Shown: positions 13,150 through 24,544, counted from the stretch's first letter. The stretch: 64,000 nucleotides of DNA from Diabrotica undecimpunctata (GCF_040954645.1 NC_092808.1:80043889-80107888); one strand, 5' to 3'. Numbers and translations: made by a program. The notes: a model not told the origin generated them from the letters alone.

Positions 13150-14140
13150 CTAAAGACTACCGTAATATAATATACTTAAGCAATATTTGTCTACCTCATT
13201 TTATTCAAATTATCCTTTTACAGATTTACAGTGTGTAATCAACCAAATTCCTAATTTCGAATTAATGGTAGGTGATATGAACTATCACAATATCTTGAGT
13301 GATTGTAGTAGATTAGATAAAATGGTAGTTTACTTATGGAAATTATAACTACCCAACGTTTAATACTTATGAATACTGGTTAACCTACTTACCTCATTTC
13401 TGAGAATGTTATTTTCTCTGTCGTAGATATATCTCTATGCAAGGTCTCTTCACCAATCCCTCTTTTATGGAATAGCCTTGATTATCGTTATAGTAGTAAC
13501 CACTTTACTCGCCACACTAAGTACCCTATTTATTAAAATTAAATATTAGATCCTGCCGATTGGAATTTGTATCATTGTCCTGAAAGTAATTATATTTTTA
13601 ACTACACTCCAGGAAAAATAGTTGCTAATACACAATATTTTATTGATATTATTTAATTAATATCATTTCTTTGATCCTATCCATCGAAGCGATCACAAAA
13701 CTGAGCGGTTGGTCTAAGGAGTAGGGCTCAGTAGTTAACGCCAATGAGGTAGATCTGCACAGCGATGGCAGATATTACGAAATATATTCTCAACAAATAG
13801 TATACTAAGGTAGTACATGTAACAGATGACCGCGACCAGTAAAGAAATATCAATAATCAAACTATCCTGGATGATATAGCTCAATAATGAACCACAATAC
13901 ATCGGATTAGATATTAGTGACTATGATGATGATTTTTAAAGTTGCTAATATATGTTCTTATGTATAATAAAACTTTGGTGGTTAAATAAAAAAAATAGAA
14001 TTTGCTAGGAGAGTTAGCAAGAATTCGTTTAACATTCTAAAGAGACCTCAAGTCACTAAAAATCTTCTGAACTTTAAGTTTGAGAGCTAAAACTAAATAT
14101 CTTATAACAAAAAGTAAAATAAACGCGAACAGGGTATTAT
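13150..14140 (+). pseudogene. Endonuclease and linker part of I-like element 2
   Basis: Between 13210 and 13690 a drifting plus-strand frame gives CVINQIPNFELMVGDMNYHN, then segments similar to the endonuclease end (VVDISLCxSSL, then a YRYSSNHF-type counterpart of the usual GSDHFP). Near 14007 the phrase ARRVSKNSFNILKRPQVTKN, followed by a segment ending LITKSK after corrections for stops, matches the Arg/Lys-rich linker between endonuclease and reverse transcriptase. The RT of the same element seems to resume at about 15860, on the other side of the inverted-repeat element at 14212-15001. Stops and frameshifts are dense; 13690-13980 is unassigned. Confidence 0.55.
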
Positions 14141-14211
14141 GGCGTAGTGCTCCCGCGCCGGCTAGCCCAACAGATCTTCCTTGTTGTACTTTTAAAAAAA
14201 TATAGATTTTA

Positions 14212-14391
14212 AAAAGGTAAAAGAAATAATAAATTAGACTTACTCACAATCAATTTAATTTAACTATCCAGACGACCAGTTTCGCTTTCTACAATATGCA
14301 AAGCATCTTCAGGTCTCGATACAAAGTTAAATAAATGCTGAAATAATAAACCCATATTAGGGTGTTGTCTAATAAAGATAAACAAAGATAG
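14212..14391. repeat. Left inverted arm, 180 bp
   Basis: This is the exact reverse complement of 14822-15001 except at position 14278. It carries the hairpin motif on the minus strand. Confidence 0.85.
14270..14316 (-). ncRNA. Hammerhead-ribozyme-like motif (left arm)
   Basis: This is the mirror copy of the right-arm motif read on the minus strand. Core CTGAAGA, stem II, GAAA and stem I are identical. Stem III differs by one base (ACTGGT instead of ACCGGT), which keeps a U-G wobble. Confidence 0.4.
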
Positions 14392-14821
14392 TTTATAGAT
14401 CACACATATGAAATAAATATATCTCTAGAATAAATATAAATAACTTTTAAATAACTCAATGGTATAGAACATTACTTTCATCAAACAAACAATTACATTA
14501 CACCTATCTCTACTTTATTGGATAAAATCTGTCTCCTCAAAAACTTCCCCGTTTACAGTCAATTAATTACAATAGCAGAATGAGTTCTCCAATCAACAAT
14601 ACAGGATAGTTTGAACCATGTTCTTTCAATCATCAAATAATAGAGTACCGGCATGTAAGTAATGTTTTATTTATTTGTTCATTTATTATTTATTACAGTT
14701 TAATAGACTATTTTACCAATTTGTGGGTCTTACCTTGTCTGCTTAAACATTTTATTCATTTTGAAAAACCACAGATATGTAATATTGGCATAATTACTGT
14801 AATTTATATAATTTATATCAT

Positions 14822-15001
14822 CTATCTTTGTTTATCTTTATTAGACAACACCCTAATATGGGTTTATTATTTCAGCATTTATTTAACTTTGTATCGAGAC
14901 CTGAAGATGCTTTGCATATTGTAGAAAGCGAAACCGGTCGTCTGGATAGTTAAATTAAATTGATTGTGAGTAAGTCTAATTTATTATTTCTTTTACCTTT
15001 T
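14822..15001. repeat. Right inverted arm, 180 bp
   Basis: Partner of 14212-14391. It carries the hairpin motif on the plus strand. Confidence 0.85.
14897..14943 (+). ncRNA. Hammerhead-ribozyme-like motif (right arm)
   Basis: The order of elements is that of a minimal hammerhead: AGAC (14897-14900, stem I 5' strand); CTGAAGA (14901-14907, core CUGANGA); GCTTT (14909-14913) pairing with AAAGC (14925-14929) as stem II; GAAA (14930-14933) followed by CCGGT, so that ACCGGT forms a self-complementary stem III; GTC as the cleavage triplet ending at 14939; then GTCT (14940-14943) pairing with AGAC to close stem I. One deviation is an unpaired T at 14908 between the core and stem II. The six-base palindromic stem III has no loop, so a dimeric form would be needed, as in known minimal hammerheads of satellites and Penelope-like elements. 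Activity is inference only. Confidence 0.45.
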
Positions 15002-15622
15002 GAAATGGACTCACACAAGCAACACATTCATGATATAGATTTTACTTTACAATACTAGATAAAAACATAACAAATAATGTTGGTAAAATCGAAAGTTGCA
15101 TAAAATACTTATTTTGTTACCATTAACTTCTGCTGATTCTACAAGGCCGAGTACAGGTCTTTCTTTTGTAAATTCATTTATTGTTAATTATATTGTTTAT
15201 TATATTTCACGTCTATTAACGTGAACAAAATCACGAAAGATGCTTATTTCCAAGCTTCTATTTTAATAATTAAATTTAACTTGAATATTTAAAGAACCTT
15301 ATGTGAGATATTCCACAGTCCGTTTTTTATAAATTCATTAAATTCGGTGGTAATTATATGAAAAGTACGCACACTAAAAGGTGAAGACAGTTCTTCTCAA
15401 AATTAGCATCCTGCATAATGTTATTAACTTACTAACAGCTAAACAAGAATTCAGTAAGACACTTGCAAAAGGATATAAAATAATTTTAACTAGAGCAGAC
15501 TTAAAACTGGAATTTTTAAGTTTTAAATGTCAGTAAGAAAAAAGAAATATACCTATAATGACTACTCCATTCTATTCTAATAGATATTAGGTAGGATATT
15601 AGGATATTCTAATTATTATAAT

Positions 15623-15667
15623 AAAAAAATCTCCAATTCACATCCCAGTACACTGAGAGATTTTTTT
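15623..15667. repeat. Hairpin with 11-bp stem
   Basis: AAAAAAATCTC (15623-15633) and GAGATTTTTTT (15657-15667) are perfect complements around a 23-nt loop. No function is evident. Confidence 0.4.
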
Positions 15668-15849
15668 GTTATCCTTCATGTTAAAAATTCTTCAAAAATA
15701 TATTTTCTATACTTTGGTCTAAATCTCTATAGACCATATTTTACCACCATATAGTTCGACACATGCCTTACTTCTTATCTAGTAATTCCTCTCACAAACA
15801 ATATCTGCAAGCTACTTAATTTTTTTTATTGATGGATTAGTTTGAATTT

Positions 15850-16500
15850 ATGTTTAAAGATTAGTTTGGTTTTAGAGTAAACCCAGGGATTCATCTGTCT
15901 AAATTGATTCTAGAAAATATATATCAACCAATAAGCCAAGTAAATGATATGTGTGATTTTTTAAGAAATAATCAACAAGTGTACTCAATATTTTTAAATA
16001 TAAGTTACTCTTTTTTACTACGTCGAGATATTGCATCTTAAAAATATTAAATACTACGGTATACAAGAAAACTTTCCAGTCATAGTTAAAAATTGTACGA
16101 TTAACAGTAAATTTTAAGTATGAGTAGATTGTATGTATCTATTTAAAGACTAAATATTTACAAAACGGATTTCGCAAGGTGCTACCTCAAGCCTTACAAT
16201 TTTCTTTTTAATAATATTGTACGTGCGATAGAGTTACTTTTAGTATCTATGTGCCGATCATCTGATAGTCTACACTAGAAGTTGTAATATTTCTCTTACT
16301 ACAAAAATTGATCATTTCGATATAAACTGGAAAAATTGTACCAGAAGATTGGTATATTCTTTCTAACGAAAGACCTATTTTATTATTTTTAGTAAAAATA
16401 ATACCAATAGAAAAATCATTCTTTAAATACTATTAACATAAAACAAGTAGATTCAAAACTGACCTTCTGGGATTAGGTATTATATTATTATAAAAATCGA
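15850..16500 (+). pseudogene. Reverse transcriptase part of I-like element 2
   Basis: Reading with frame changes, the plus strand gives FGFRVNPGIHLSKL near 15868, VYSIFLNISYSF near 15980, KRISQGATSSLTIFFLI near 16160, CADHLIVYTRSCNISLTTKI near 16250 (degenerate YADD box: Y-L-C-A-D-H), and IIFSKNNTNRKI near 16385. These follow the block order of I-like reverse transcriptases and resemble the corresponding blocks of element 1 (GISQGSNLSTTLF, LYADDLVIF). The catalytic second aspartate is replaced by histidine and stops are frequent. It continues the endonuclease fragment at 13150-14140. Confidence 0.6.
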
Positions 16501-16754
16501 TATAGGTTATATCTTTTGCGTTTTAAAATGCTGGAATAAAAAAACTTCAGGAGTCTGTTTATTTTAGTCAAGTGTAGCTGCCAATATATTTTGATTACTG
16601 CATCGATCTTCAATACGTTTTTTCTGTTTCTTAAACGAATCTTTTTATATATGTAAACTATCGAGTTTCCCTTGTCCCTCGAAGAAAGTTAAGGTGGCGC
16701 TCTTTATTTTTTCGTTTCATTAAGTACTAAATTCTGTTTACTGCCATTTCACTT

Positions 16755-16905
16755 GGTACGTTTCAGTTCTCAATTATTTTCAATCTCAATATTCCCATAC
16801 TAGTTTTATAGACCCACGTTCCAAAGCTCGCCGTTGTGTCCTTCAAAATATCTTAGGGCCGGTTTGCAAACTGAATAATAATATACTTGGACCGGAAATT
16901 TTTAA
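16755..16905. repeat. Dispersed repeat of unknown type, copy 1
   Basis: It is similar to 37764-37905: shared pieces include TATAGACCCACGT/TATAGAGCCACGT, CCGTTGTGT, CTTCAAAA and GTTTGCAA. In both places a (TA)n tract follows within about 60-180 bp. No coding content was seen. Confidence 0.55.
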
Positions 16906-17067
16906 TTTTTTTTTTAGTTCCAAGACTAAACGTACTGTGTTATATTTATATTAACCGCTCATTTATTAACGAATTAATTCACAATACACAATATTCCATT
17001 CAACTGCTAGTAATAATGTTCATAAATAAAATATTTATGAATATTTTCATTATGCCAAAAATGCGAC

Positions 17068-18215
<1,148 letters not shown>

Positions 18216-19085
18216 TTGTCACTACATCTTTTACGCGGTCCTCCGATACTTCTTCTGCCGATTGGTGACTTATCTCTTGCTATTCTGACGACACGGGTCT
18301 CCTTTATTCTGCTTATGTGGTTAATCCACTATTTTTTTCTATTTTGTGTCCATTCATTTATACACTGTACGTTACATTTTGTTTTAATGTCTTCACTTCT
18401 CTTTCGATCTCTCAGTTTAAAGTATTCCAGTTTCTTATTTCCTGTAATACTTCTCAGTACTCTCATCTCTGTCGTTTCAAGTAGGCTTTGCGTTGTAGCT
18501 GTGTCGGGTCTTGTTTCTGAGGCGTATGTCATTATTGGCTTTATAAATTCTTGACTTCATCTCAGTGTCGTCAACGTGTCCATTTCGCCATATAGTGTTA
18601 TTAAGGCATCCTGCCAGTCTATTTACTTTTTGTACTTGATCTCCCATTTCTTTGTCTATATCTCCATAGCTAGACAGTGTAATTCCCAGGTATTTTATTT
18701 CCATTACTTGTTCAATACTGATGCCATCAATTTCTATTTTACATCTGGTTGGTTCTTTGCTGACTACTATTGTTTTAGTTTTCTGAGATGAGATGAACAT
18801 ATTAAATTATTTTGCTCTTATGTTAAATCTGTGGACGAGTCTTTGCAGATTATCTTCATCTTAGGCTATCTATATTGCGTCGTCTGCGTAACAGAGTATT
18901 TTGATTTCTTTGTTGCTCATTCTGTATCCTCTTTCTTTGTTAACGGTTTTGATTATTTCATCCATGATCAAATTGAAAAGCATGGGGCTCAATGAATCCC
19001 CTTGTCTTATTCCGCTGCATATTTCTATAGATTCTATAAGTTGTCTATATATTTTGACTTCCATTTTGTTGTTTTTATAGATGGA
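18216..19085 (-). pseudogene. RTE-like reverse transcriptase fragment (subfamily A)
   Basis: Minus strand, from the right: GIRQGDSLSPMLFNLIMDEI and CYADDAI (palm, 18870-19060), then KTKTIVVSKEPTRCKIEIDG and VMEIKYLGITLSSYGDID (18600-18790), IRLRN/MTYASETRPDTATTQ-type connection (18480-18532), RDRKRSEDIKTKCNVQCINE (18350-18410), and an arginine-rich end RVVRIARDKSPIGRRSIG near 18290-18240. The YADD box is intact but the fingers and endonuclease are missing and a frame break occurs near 18840, so it is a 5'-truncated dead copy. Its 5' truncation point abuts the tandem array at 19086. Confidence 0.75.
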
Positions 19086-19155
19086 TAATAAGAAGTGAAA
19101 AATTAATAGGGTGGTAATAAATTTGTAAAAACCTATCAAAACACTGTGCTACTTC

Positions 19156-19234
<79 letters not shown>

Positions 19235-20505
19235 TAATTGTGTTGGCTCGAATATTTAGCTAGTGGGAACGTTTGCAAATAAAATTGCTTAAGTGGTGGT
19301 AAATTATCAGGGTGGTGAAAGTGTAGCAAAAACTTACCAGAACACTTTTAATTTCAATTATAAGTAGAGTAAAATGGAATATAAAAAAAATTCGCCATAA
19401 ATTTTAAACTAGCAGAAATATTGATTGATAGAGTACAGTAAAATTGTAAAAATAGATTTTTCATAACCTTCAAATTCGTAAAAACCTAGCAGAACACATT
19501 GGTATTTTAAAATAATTTTTATTAATTCCGCTGGCTCGAATATTAAGCTAGCAAGAACGTTTCCAAATAAGATTGGTTTATTGGTGAAAAATTTTCATGG
19601 TGATCAAAGTTTAGTCTAAATTTAACACAACAGTTTTTATTTCAGTTATAAATAAAGGAGAGTGAAATTGTAAAAGAATATTATAGTTTAAATTTTAAAC
19701 AAACAGGATTATTGGCTTTCCAGAAGAAGCAGTTGAGGGGTGAATAATTACTAGGGTGGTAATAAATTCGTTAAAACCTAGCGGAACACTGTGGGATTTC
19801 AAAAATATATTTTTTTAAGTTCGCTGGTTCAAATATTAAGCTAGCAGGAACGTTTCCAAAAAAAATTGGTTTAGGGGTGCAAGATTATCAGGGTGGTTAA
19901 AGTTTACTAAACATTTAAAAAACAGTTTTTTATTTCAGTTATAAGTAGAGTGAATTTGAAAAAAAAATATTTTTTAGCTTTAAATTTTAATCTAGAATTA
20001 CTCACTTTCCATAAGGGGTAGTTATCGGGTGAAAAATTACTAAGGTGGTAATAAATTCATAAAAACCTAGCTGTGGTATATCATACATATTTGTTTTTAA
20101 TTCTTCTACTTTTAACCTAAGCCAGCAAAAATCTCCCCTTAAGGGTGGTTTGGTGGTGAAAAATTATTAGGGTGGTAATAAATTAGTGAAAAATGGGTAA
20201 AAAACATGCCATCGGCAAAAAGTTTTTTTTCTGAATTCTGCTAGCTTGGACCTTAAGCCAGCAGAATCGCTTCCATTAAGGGTGGTTTGGTGGTAAAAAA
20301 TTATTAGGGTAGTAAAAAATGAGTGAAAAATGGGTAAAAAATATGCCGTAGACAAAAAGGTTTTTTTCCGAATTCTCCTAGCTTGAAACTTAAGCCAGCA
20401 GAATCGCTCCCCTTAAAGTTGGTTTGGTGGTGAAAAATTATTAGGGTGGTAATAAATTAGTGAAAAATGGGTGAAAAAATATTACGTACGTTAAATTGGA
20501 TTCCG
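19086..20505. repeat. Tandem array: about 140-bp monomers with a dimeric section
   Basis: Every unit carries a form of GGGTGAAAAATTATTAGGGT followed by GGTAATAAATT. One class of unit begins AATTCGCTGGCTCGAATATT; such starts lie at about 19236, 19524, 19817, 20099, 20234 and 20371, giving spacings of 288, 293, 282, 135 and 137 bp. In the first part a second, diverged class (with TTTAAATTTTAAACTAGCAG) alternates with the first, making a roughly 290-bp dimer; in the last part only about 136-bp single units follow each other. A (TA)n tract (19160-19231) has expanded inside the first unit. No coding potential. Satellite-like. Confidence 0.8.
19160..19231. repeat. (TA)n microsatellite inside the tandem array
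   Basis: About 70 bp of uninterrupted TA dinucleotides located where the other units have only a short ATATAT run. Confidence 0.95.
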
Positions 20506-21136
20506 TTCATTTGTCTCCGCTAGCTTAAGGGCCCTCTTTTGGACGCCTTCATATGCGGTTATTTAAAAAGCAGTATTTATAATATAATTCCAGCTAGATT
20601 GGAAGAACTACGATAACTAATAGTGCATGAATGTAGTGCATTAACCTATTAAATGCTTTAGAATGTTCTTCGTAATTTCAAATAGTGACATTATAATTGT
20701 ATGGATGTTGGTGGATATTAGTTTAAACATTTAAGTAAATACTTACAGCTGATGAATAACTCTTTCAGCTCCTCATTAATATTTTCAAGCAGCAACGTGA
20801 TGCCAGTATATAAAATGTTCTTTAATCTAATTATATCAGTTAAATTACACAAAAAAATAGTGAATTATAGGTCAAGACATACAATTTTCCCCTGTTGAAA
20901 TTAAGAAAAAATGAGAAGCACTAGCGTGTCGTGTGTTCTGCAGTATAGTATACACTCACACATGCTGCATGACGCTGTACATGGTCTGTAAATGCAGTCA
21001 GAGTAAAAAGTGATAGTTTTGAAATAGAGACGGAAAATAATATAAAAGTTTAATGTAAAATGTGTTTATTACTAAGAGAAAAAACAAAATAAAAATTTAG
21101 GCAAATTATTAAAAAATAAAAAATCTTTCAATATTT
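20506..21136. other. AT-rich sequence, nothing recognised
   Basis: No coding similarity or repeat partner was recognised in this stretch. Confidence 0.4.
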
Positions 21137-21665
21137 TTAAATATGAGTTATTGTACAACAGTCTAAACAAAAGCCTGCTTTTTCTGTACAAAAATTACAT
21201 TCATAAATTGTATCCTTGCGTACAACACGCTTGTAACACTTTCTACACTTTTTTCTCATATCACTTTTTTTTGTTCTTGACTTCACGTTTCTGCAGAATA
21301 AGATTTTGATTTTATGGAAGAGATGACGCAATACTAGAAACTCAATTTGAAAACAACATATCTCTAATAACAGACAAACGAAATTCATACAGCCCAACCA
21401 TTCTTCCCGTATATTGTTTATACTATAAATATGGAAATTTAACACCATCATTTGTATAATCTGAAAAAAAACTTGTTTGGCCATCTAACCGACTTTTTTT
21501 TAAAGGGGTAGTAGACAAGCATTTGATTTTGTCGATCTATACCCCCCATATTGTCATTGTATTTGACATTTGCGTTCGGCTTAAAAACATTTTTTACGTC
21601 TCTTTGCCACAACTTATTGAATATCATGTTGTACTTCTGTTGATGTATAGTAGATATATTGTTGC
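21137..21665 (-). pseudogene. piggyBac-family transposase, C-terminal fragment
   Basis: The minus strand first reads DNMGGIDRQNQMLVYYPFKK then SVRWPNKFFF (21480-21600), which matches the end of the piggyBac RNase H-like core (MGGVD-x-x-DQM-x-x-YY, R-x-x-RW-x-K). A second frame ends with a cysteine-rich motif, RKKCRKCYKRVVRKDTIYEC then CTEKAGFCLDCC (21150-21260), the C-terminal zinc-binding domain typical of piggyBac-derived transposases. The two parts are separated by a frameshift near 21480. The N-terminal two thirds, including the first catalytic aspartates, is missing; the fragment is cut at about 21660, where an oppositely oriented RTE tail starts. Confidence 0.75.
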
Positions 21666-21925
21666 AAAAATGAGAGATCATAGGTTAAGATAGTTTGGTC
21701 ATGTACAACGTCGCTATAGTAATCACCCAATACCTAGAATTGCTGATCTGTGGGTTTCAGGAAGAATTAGGAGAGAAATACCAAAAAAAAACCTAGGGAA
21801 ACGCTTAGGAAAGACACGTTGGTAAAGGTAATTGATATTGGTATGACCCAAGATACAAACTTTTGGAGAAATGTAATTGGGATGCCAGCTTCGCATAGGG
21901 ATAAAGGCAAAGAAAATAATAATAA
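21666..21925 (+). pseudogene. RTE-like 3' fragment (subfamily E)
   Basis: The plus strand reads KMRDHRLR, a stop, FGHVQRRYSNHPIPRIADLW, then a basic region and TLRKDTLVKVIDIGMTQDTN, ending in FWRNVIGMPASHRDKGKE and a (AAT)n-like 3' end near 21925. This is the C-terminal tail seen in many RTE-like insect elements (usual form: M-R-x-x-R-L-R-W-F/Y-GH-V-x-R-R). Only the last 80 or so codons survive. The same tail occurs inverted at 22640-22871. Confidence 0.65.
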
Positions 21926-22004
21926 TTGTGTTGTTTATATCTCACCAGTATGAAATATTTAACTTTGTTTTCTCCTTTGTAATATTAAAAATGTAAAAAA
22001 TTGT

Positions 22005-22500
22005 AAAATTACCAATGATACCCGAAAGGAAGAAAAACAAATACCTATCTAATCTTATTAACTCAATAATAGATTTGATTGCACTGTAGTTTATTTAGAA
22101 AAAAATTAAATTTAATTATGACTTCGAAATTTCTATTGGGTCATACATGAATTTACACTTTCATTTTATAAAACGGCTAGGAAATAGGTTAAAACAAGCG
22201 ATATAATAATATGTTCAGAATTTTTAATTTTTTTTAGCATATTTGATAGTATATAGCTATGAAAATCGATTTTTACTTTATTTAAAAATTGTACTTTTAC
22301 ATTTCAGGAGTTTTAAAACACTGACTTTTGTTTTGACGCCGACTGTAAAATTTTTAATAAAGGAAGTAAACATATAAAGACGCCACAACCATTTCAAAAT
22401 ATTCCTTTTGTAAATAACATTCTGTAACAAATATTTACTACAGTGTGGTACGTTCTCTAACATTACGCCACGGTAAAGGTTAAACGAAATAACAAACAAT
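22005..22500. repeat. Dispersed repeat of unknown type, copy 1
   Basis: It aligns along its length with 26330-26830: shared blocks include TTTTATTGG/TTCTATTGG, TTTTACATTTCAGGAGTTTT versus TTTTAAATTTTAGGGCTTCT, GTCTGTAAAATTTCTAATAA, AAACATATAA-GACGCCACA and ACATTTACTACAGTG. No coding similarity was recognised. It may be untranslated or terminal sequence of an unidentified transposon. Confidence 0.6.
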
Positions 22501-22639
22501 TAATGTTACTTGAATGAATGGATGAATGAATTTTTAATTAAACAATAACTTTCTGAAAAAATAAATATAAATTTATTTTGTGCGACTTAATGAAAATGTT
22601 TTTAAAAAACAAAAATTTTAATAACTTTGCCATGATTCT

Positions 22640-23110
22640 TTACTTTAAAATTTTATCTTGGGTCATACCATTATCAATCTTTTTCACCAAATTTGTCCTG
22701 CCTAAGCGTCTTACTGAGATCTTTTTGGCCTTTCTCTCCTACTCCTCCCAAGAACCTGCAAATCAACAATTCGTCATATTGGGTGATTAACATCTCAATG
22801 TTGAATATCCATCCGAACCATCTCAACGTATGCTCTCTCATTTTAGCATCTATTTTAGAATTTTTTGTCACTTTACTCTGTCTAATAATTGTTATTTTCG
22901 CCTCATTTATTCGCTGTTTCTCTTTCTTTTAACTAACTAACATTTAGTTCTGTAGATAGTAGCTAGTCTTATGGCAGTGTTATAAATTTTCTCTTAAGTT
23001 TTATTAAAGTATTTCATTTAAACAATATACCAGTGGCTTCCTTCCACTTTATCAATTTTACTTTAATTCTACTGTATGCATTTCTATCTTTTTCTTTTTA
23101 AAGTTACGTC
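22640..23110 (-). pseudogene. RTE subfamily E: connection and C-terminal tail
   Basis: Minus strand, from the right: RIKVKLIKWKEATGILFK near 23100-23040, LIKLKRKF then a frame shift to YNTAIRLATIY near 22960, and KIDAKMREHTLRWFGWIFNI with TLRQDKFGEKD at 22860-22690, ending WYDPR near 22660. These equal the usual W-L-K-W-R-E-A-T-G-V-L, L-K-x-K-G-K-F-Y-K-T-A-I-R-P-A and C-terminal R-L-R-W-F-GH-V segments. The 3' end is truncated relative to the plus-strand copy at 21666-21925. Confidence 0.65.
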
Positions 23111-23689
23111 TTCTATCGAAGATTGGATATTATCATGAAAATTTTCACCAGTTTGCCTTCTTCCACTATCACTTTTAACTTCAATTTTACGTTCCTTAAT
23201 CACCTGTGCCGGTGTGTATGTTGCGTGCCATATCCAAAATATTCCAGTTATTGTTTTTAATTGGTTTGAATGACTTCATCATTTTTATTGACTTGCTTAA
23301 TAGGATAGGACTTTAATGTTTAATATTCAATAGCACCGGCGTTCAAATGCATCTCATTTTTTGATCTCTAATTATTTTAGCAGTCAGGTTTCAGCGTAGA
23401 GTAGCTTTGTAAAAATAAAGCAGCGCAGTAGCCTTTAACATGAGTCACATTTAGATTTTTATTTACAAATTTCTCTAGCGATTTCAGTACGACTTTTAAT
23501 TTTATATCTCTTAAATTTGCACTGCATTCTGGGTTAACCACGTCCCCAAGTACCTGTTTACTCGTTTTATTTAAATATTGTTCATATGTATTGTTGCAGT
23601 GAAATATAAATGATTTTTATTTATTACCCCATTATTATGTGGTCATAATTCTATGTACTTACTTAGATCTATTGCTTTTCACAATCATT

Positions 23690-23890
23690 TTACCATTTAA
23701 AGTGATCATTTATTTGTAGTAACTCCAGATTTAGACAAGGCACCGATCTCTCGTGCAATCCTACTTTTACATAAAATCTATCAATGTCTCCCACACCTGT
23801 TCCAGCAGTAGTTGTTACTCGCTCGTATATATTTCTCACAATCTTTACATATTTACTAAAAACACCTTTCTTATTACCTGTGCACGACAA
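23690..23890 (-). pseudogene. RTE subfamily E: reverse transcriptase fragment
   Basis: The 66-codon minus-strand frame reads KKGVFSKYVKIVRNIYERVT, then TTAGTGVGDIDRFYVKVGLH, an RT block preceding the G-x-x-Q-G-S motif of RTE-like enzymes (usual form: YV-x-I-V-x-D-M-Y). The following Q-G-S-x-L-S-P motif is decayed (ERSVPCLNL) and the YADD box was not located. Confidence 0.65.
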
Positions 23891-24340
23891 AAATATGTTG
23901 ATGAACTCTATTATATGATTTCTTAAGATTAATGAATGTCATATCAGCGTTTTTAATTACTGTTTTTTTGGCATTAGCTCTAAAAAGAAAATTATCCAGA
24001 AGCAGTCCGATACAACATGTGGAGCATCAGAATTCATCCTGCTATTACATATCCCAGGCCTATTCTTTTGCTTAGTCTGGATTAACGGCCCACACGTATA
24101 AAAAATGACGTCAAACAAAACAACACAATGACACTGATTGCTGTCGTTGTCAAATCAACTCCCACACAATAGCGTTCAGTCCTGAGCAATATTGTACAAC
24201 CCAAATTACGACGTATTCACTCTCTTATAAATAAGTACAATAATATCATTAACAATTGTGACTTACCAATTTACCAAGAAATATATGCTTCTAATACGGT
24301 TCGTCTAATCTAATATTGTTCTAAAGCTGTTTTTTTTTTT

Positions 24341-24375
24341 AGATCAAGTTCCTAAAAGGAAATCGAAACGTCGAA
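24341..24375 (+). other. CGAAACGTC hairpin motif (decayed hammerhead-like)
   Basis: AGATC, then a hairpin GTTCC-TAAAA-GGAA, then CGAAACGTCG. The second half (stem II, GAAA, palindromic ACGT, GTC triplet) matches the architecture of the 14.9 kb motif, but the CTGA that should precede AGA is replaced by T-rich sequence. Confidence 0.35.
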
Positions 24376-24544
24376 ATAAACTTATAAAGTAAGATTGTGA
24401 TTTATTTTCAGTAAAAATTGTAAATTGTAAAACATCTAATTTGATTAAAATCTTTGCATTTTCTAATCTATGCTAGCTATTTTAAATAGCTTATCTTGTG
24501 TCTAAGATCTGTGTCTAACGTAATTTGTGGCCACTGTTTATTTA

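Larger units (their letters stand above)
14212..15001. mobile_element. Long-TIR (foldback-type) element, copy 2
   Basis: The two ends form inverted arms of about 180 bp (14212-14391 and 14822-15001) that I read as identical but for one base at 14278 (A on the left; the right arm predicts G). The outer edge is AAGGTAAAAGAAAT; the inner part includes ACTTACTCACAATCAATTTA, the hairpin GCTTT...AAAGC followed by CGAAACCGGTC, and ACCCTAATATGGG. The 430-bp middle is AT-rich and codes for nothing I recognise. Outside the right arm lies AAATGGACTCACACAAGCAA, shared with the copies at 5.8 and 53.3 kb. It interrupts I-like element 2. The near-identity of the arms means a young insertion or ongoing arm homogenisation. 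Confidence 0.8.

Noticed and set aside
13690..13930. Possible small RNA gene in the GC-richer patch near 13700-13820
   Set aside because: No conserved structure or motif could be identified by eye.
14130..14175. tRNA/SINE-like string around GGCGTAGTG and GCGCCGGCTAGCC
   Set aside because: Only a weak A-box-like piece; no B box, no cloverleaf and no second copy in the window.
19086..20505. Tandem array as a CRISPR
   Set aside because: Units are contiguous 136-290 bp monomers without regular unique spacers, in eukaryotic sequence.
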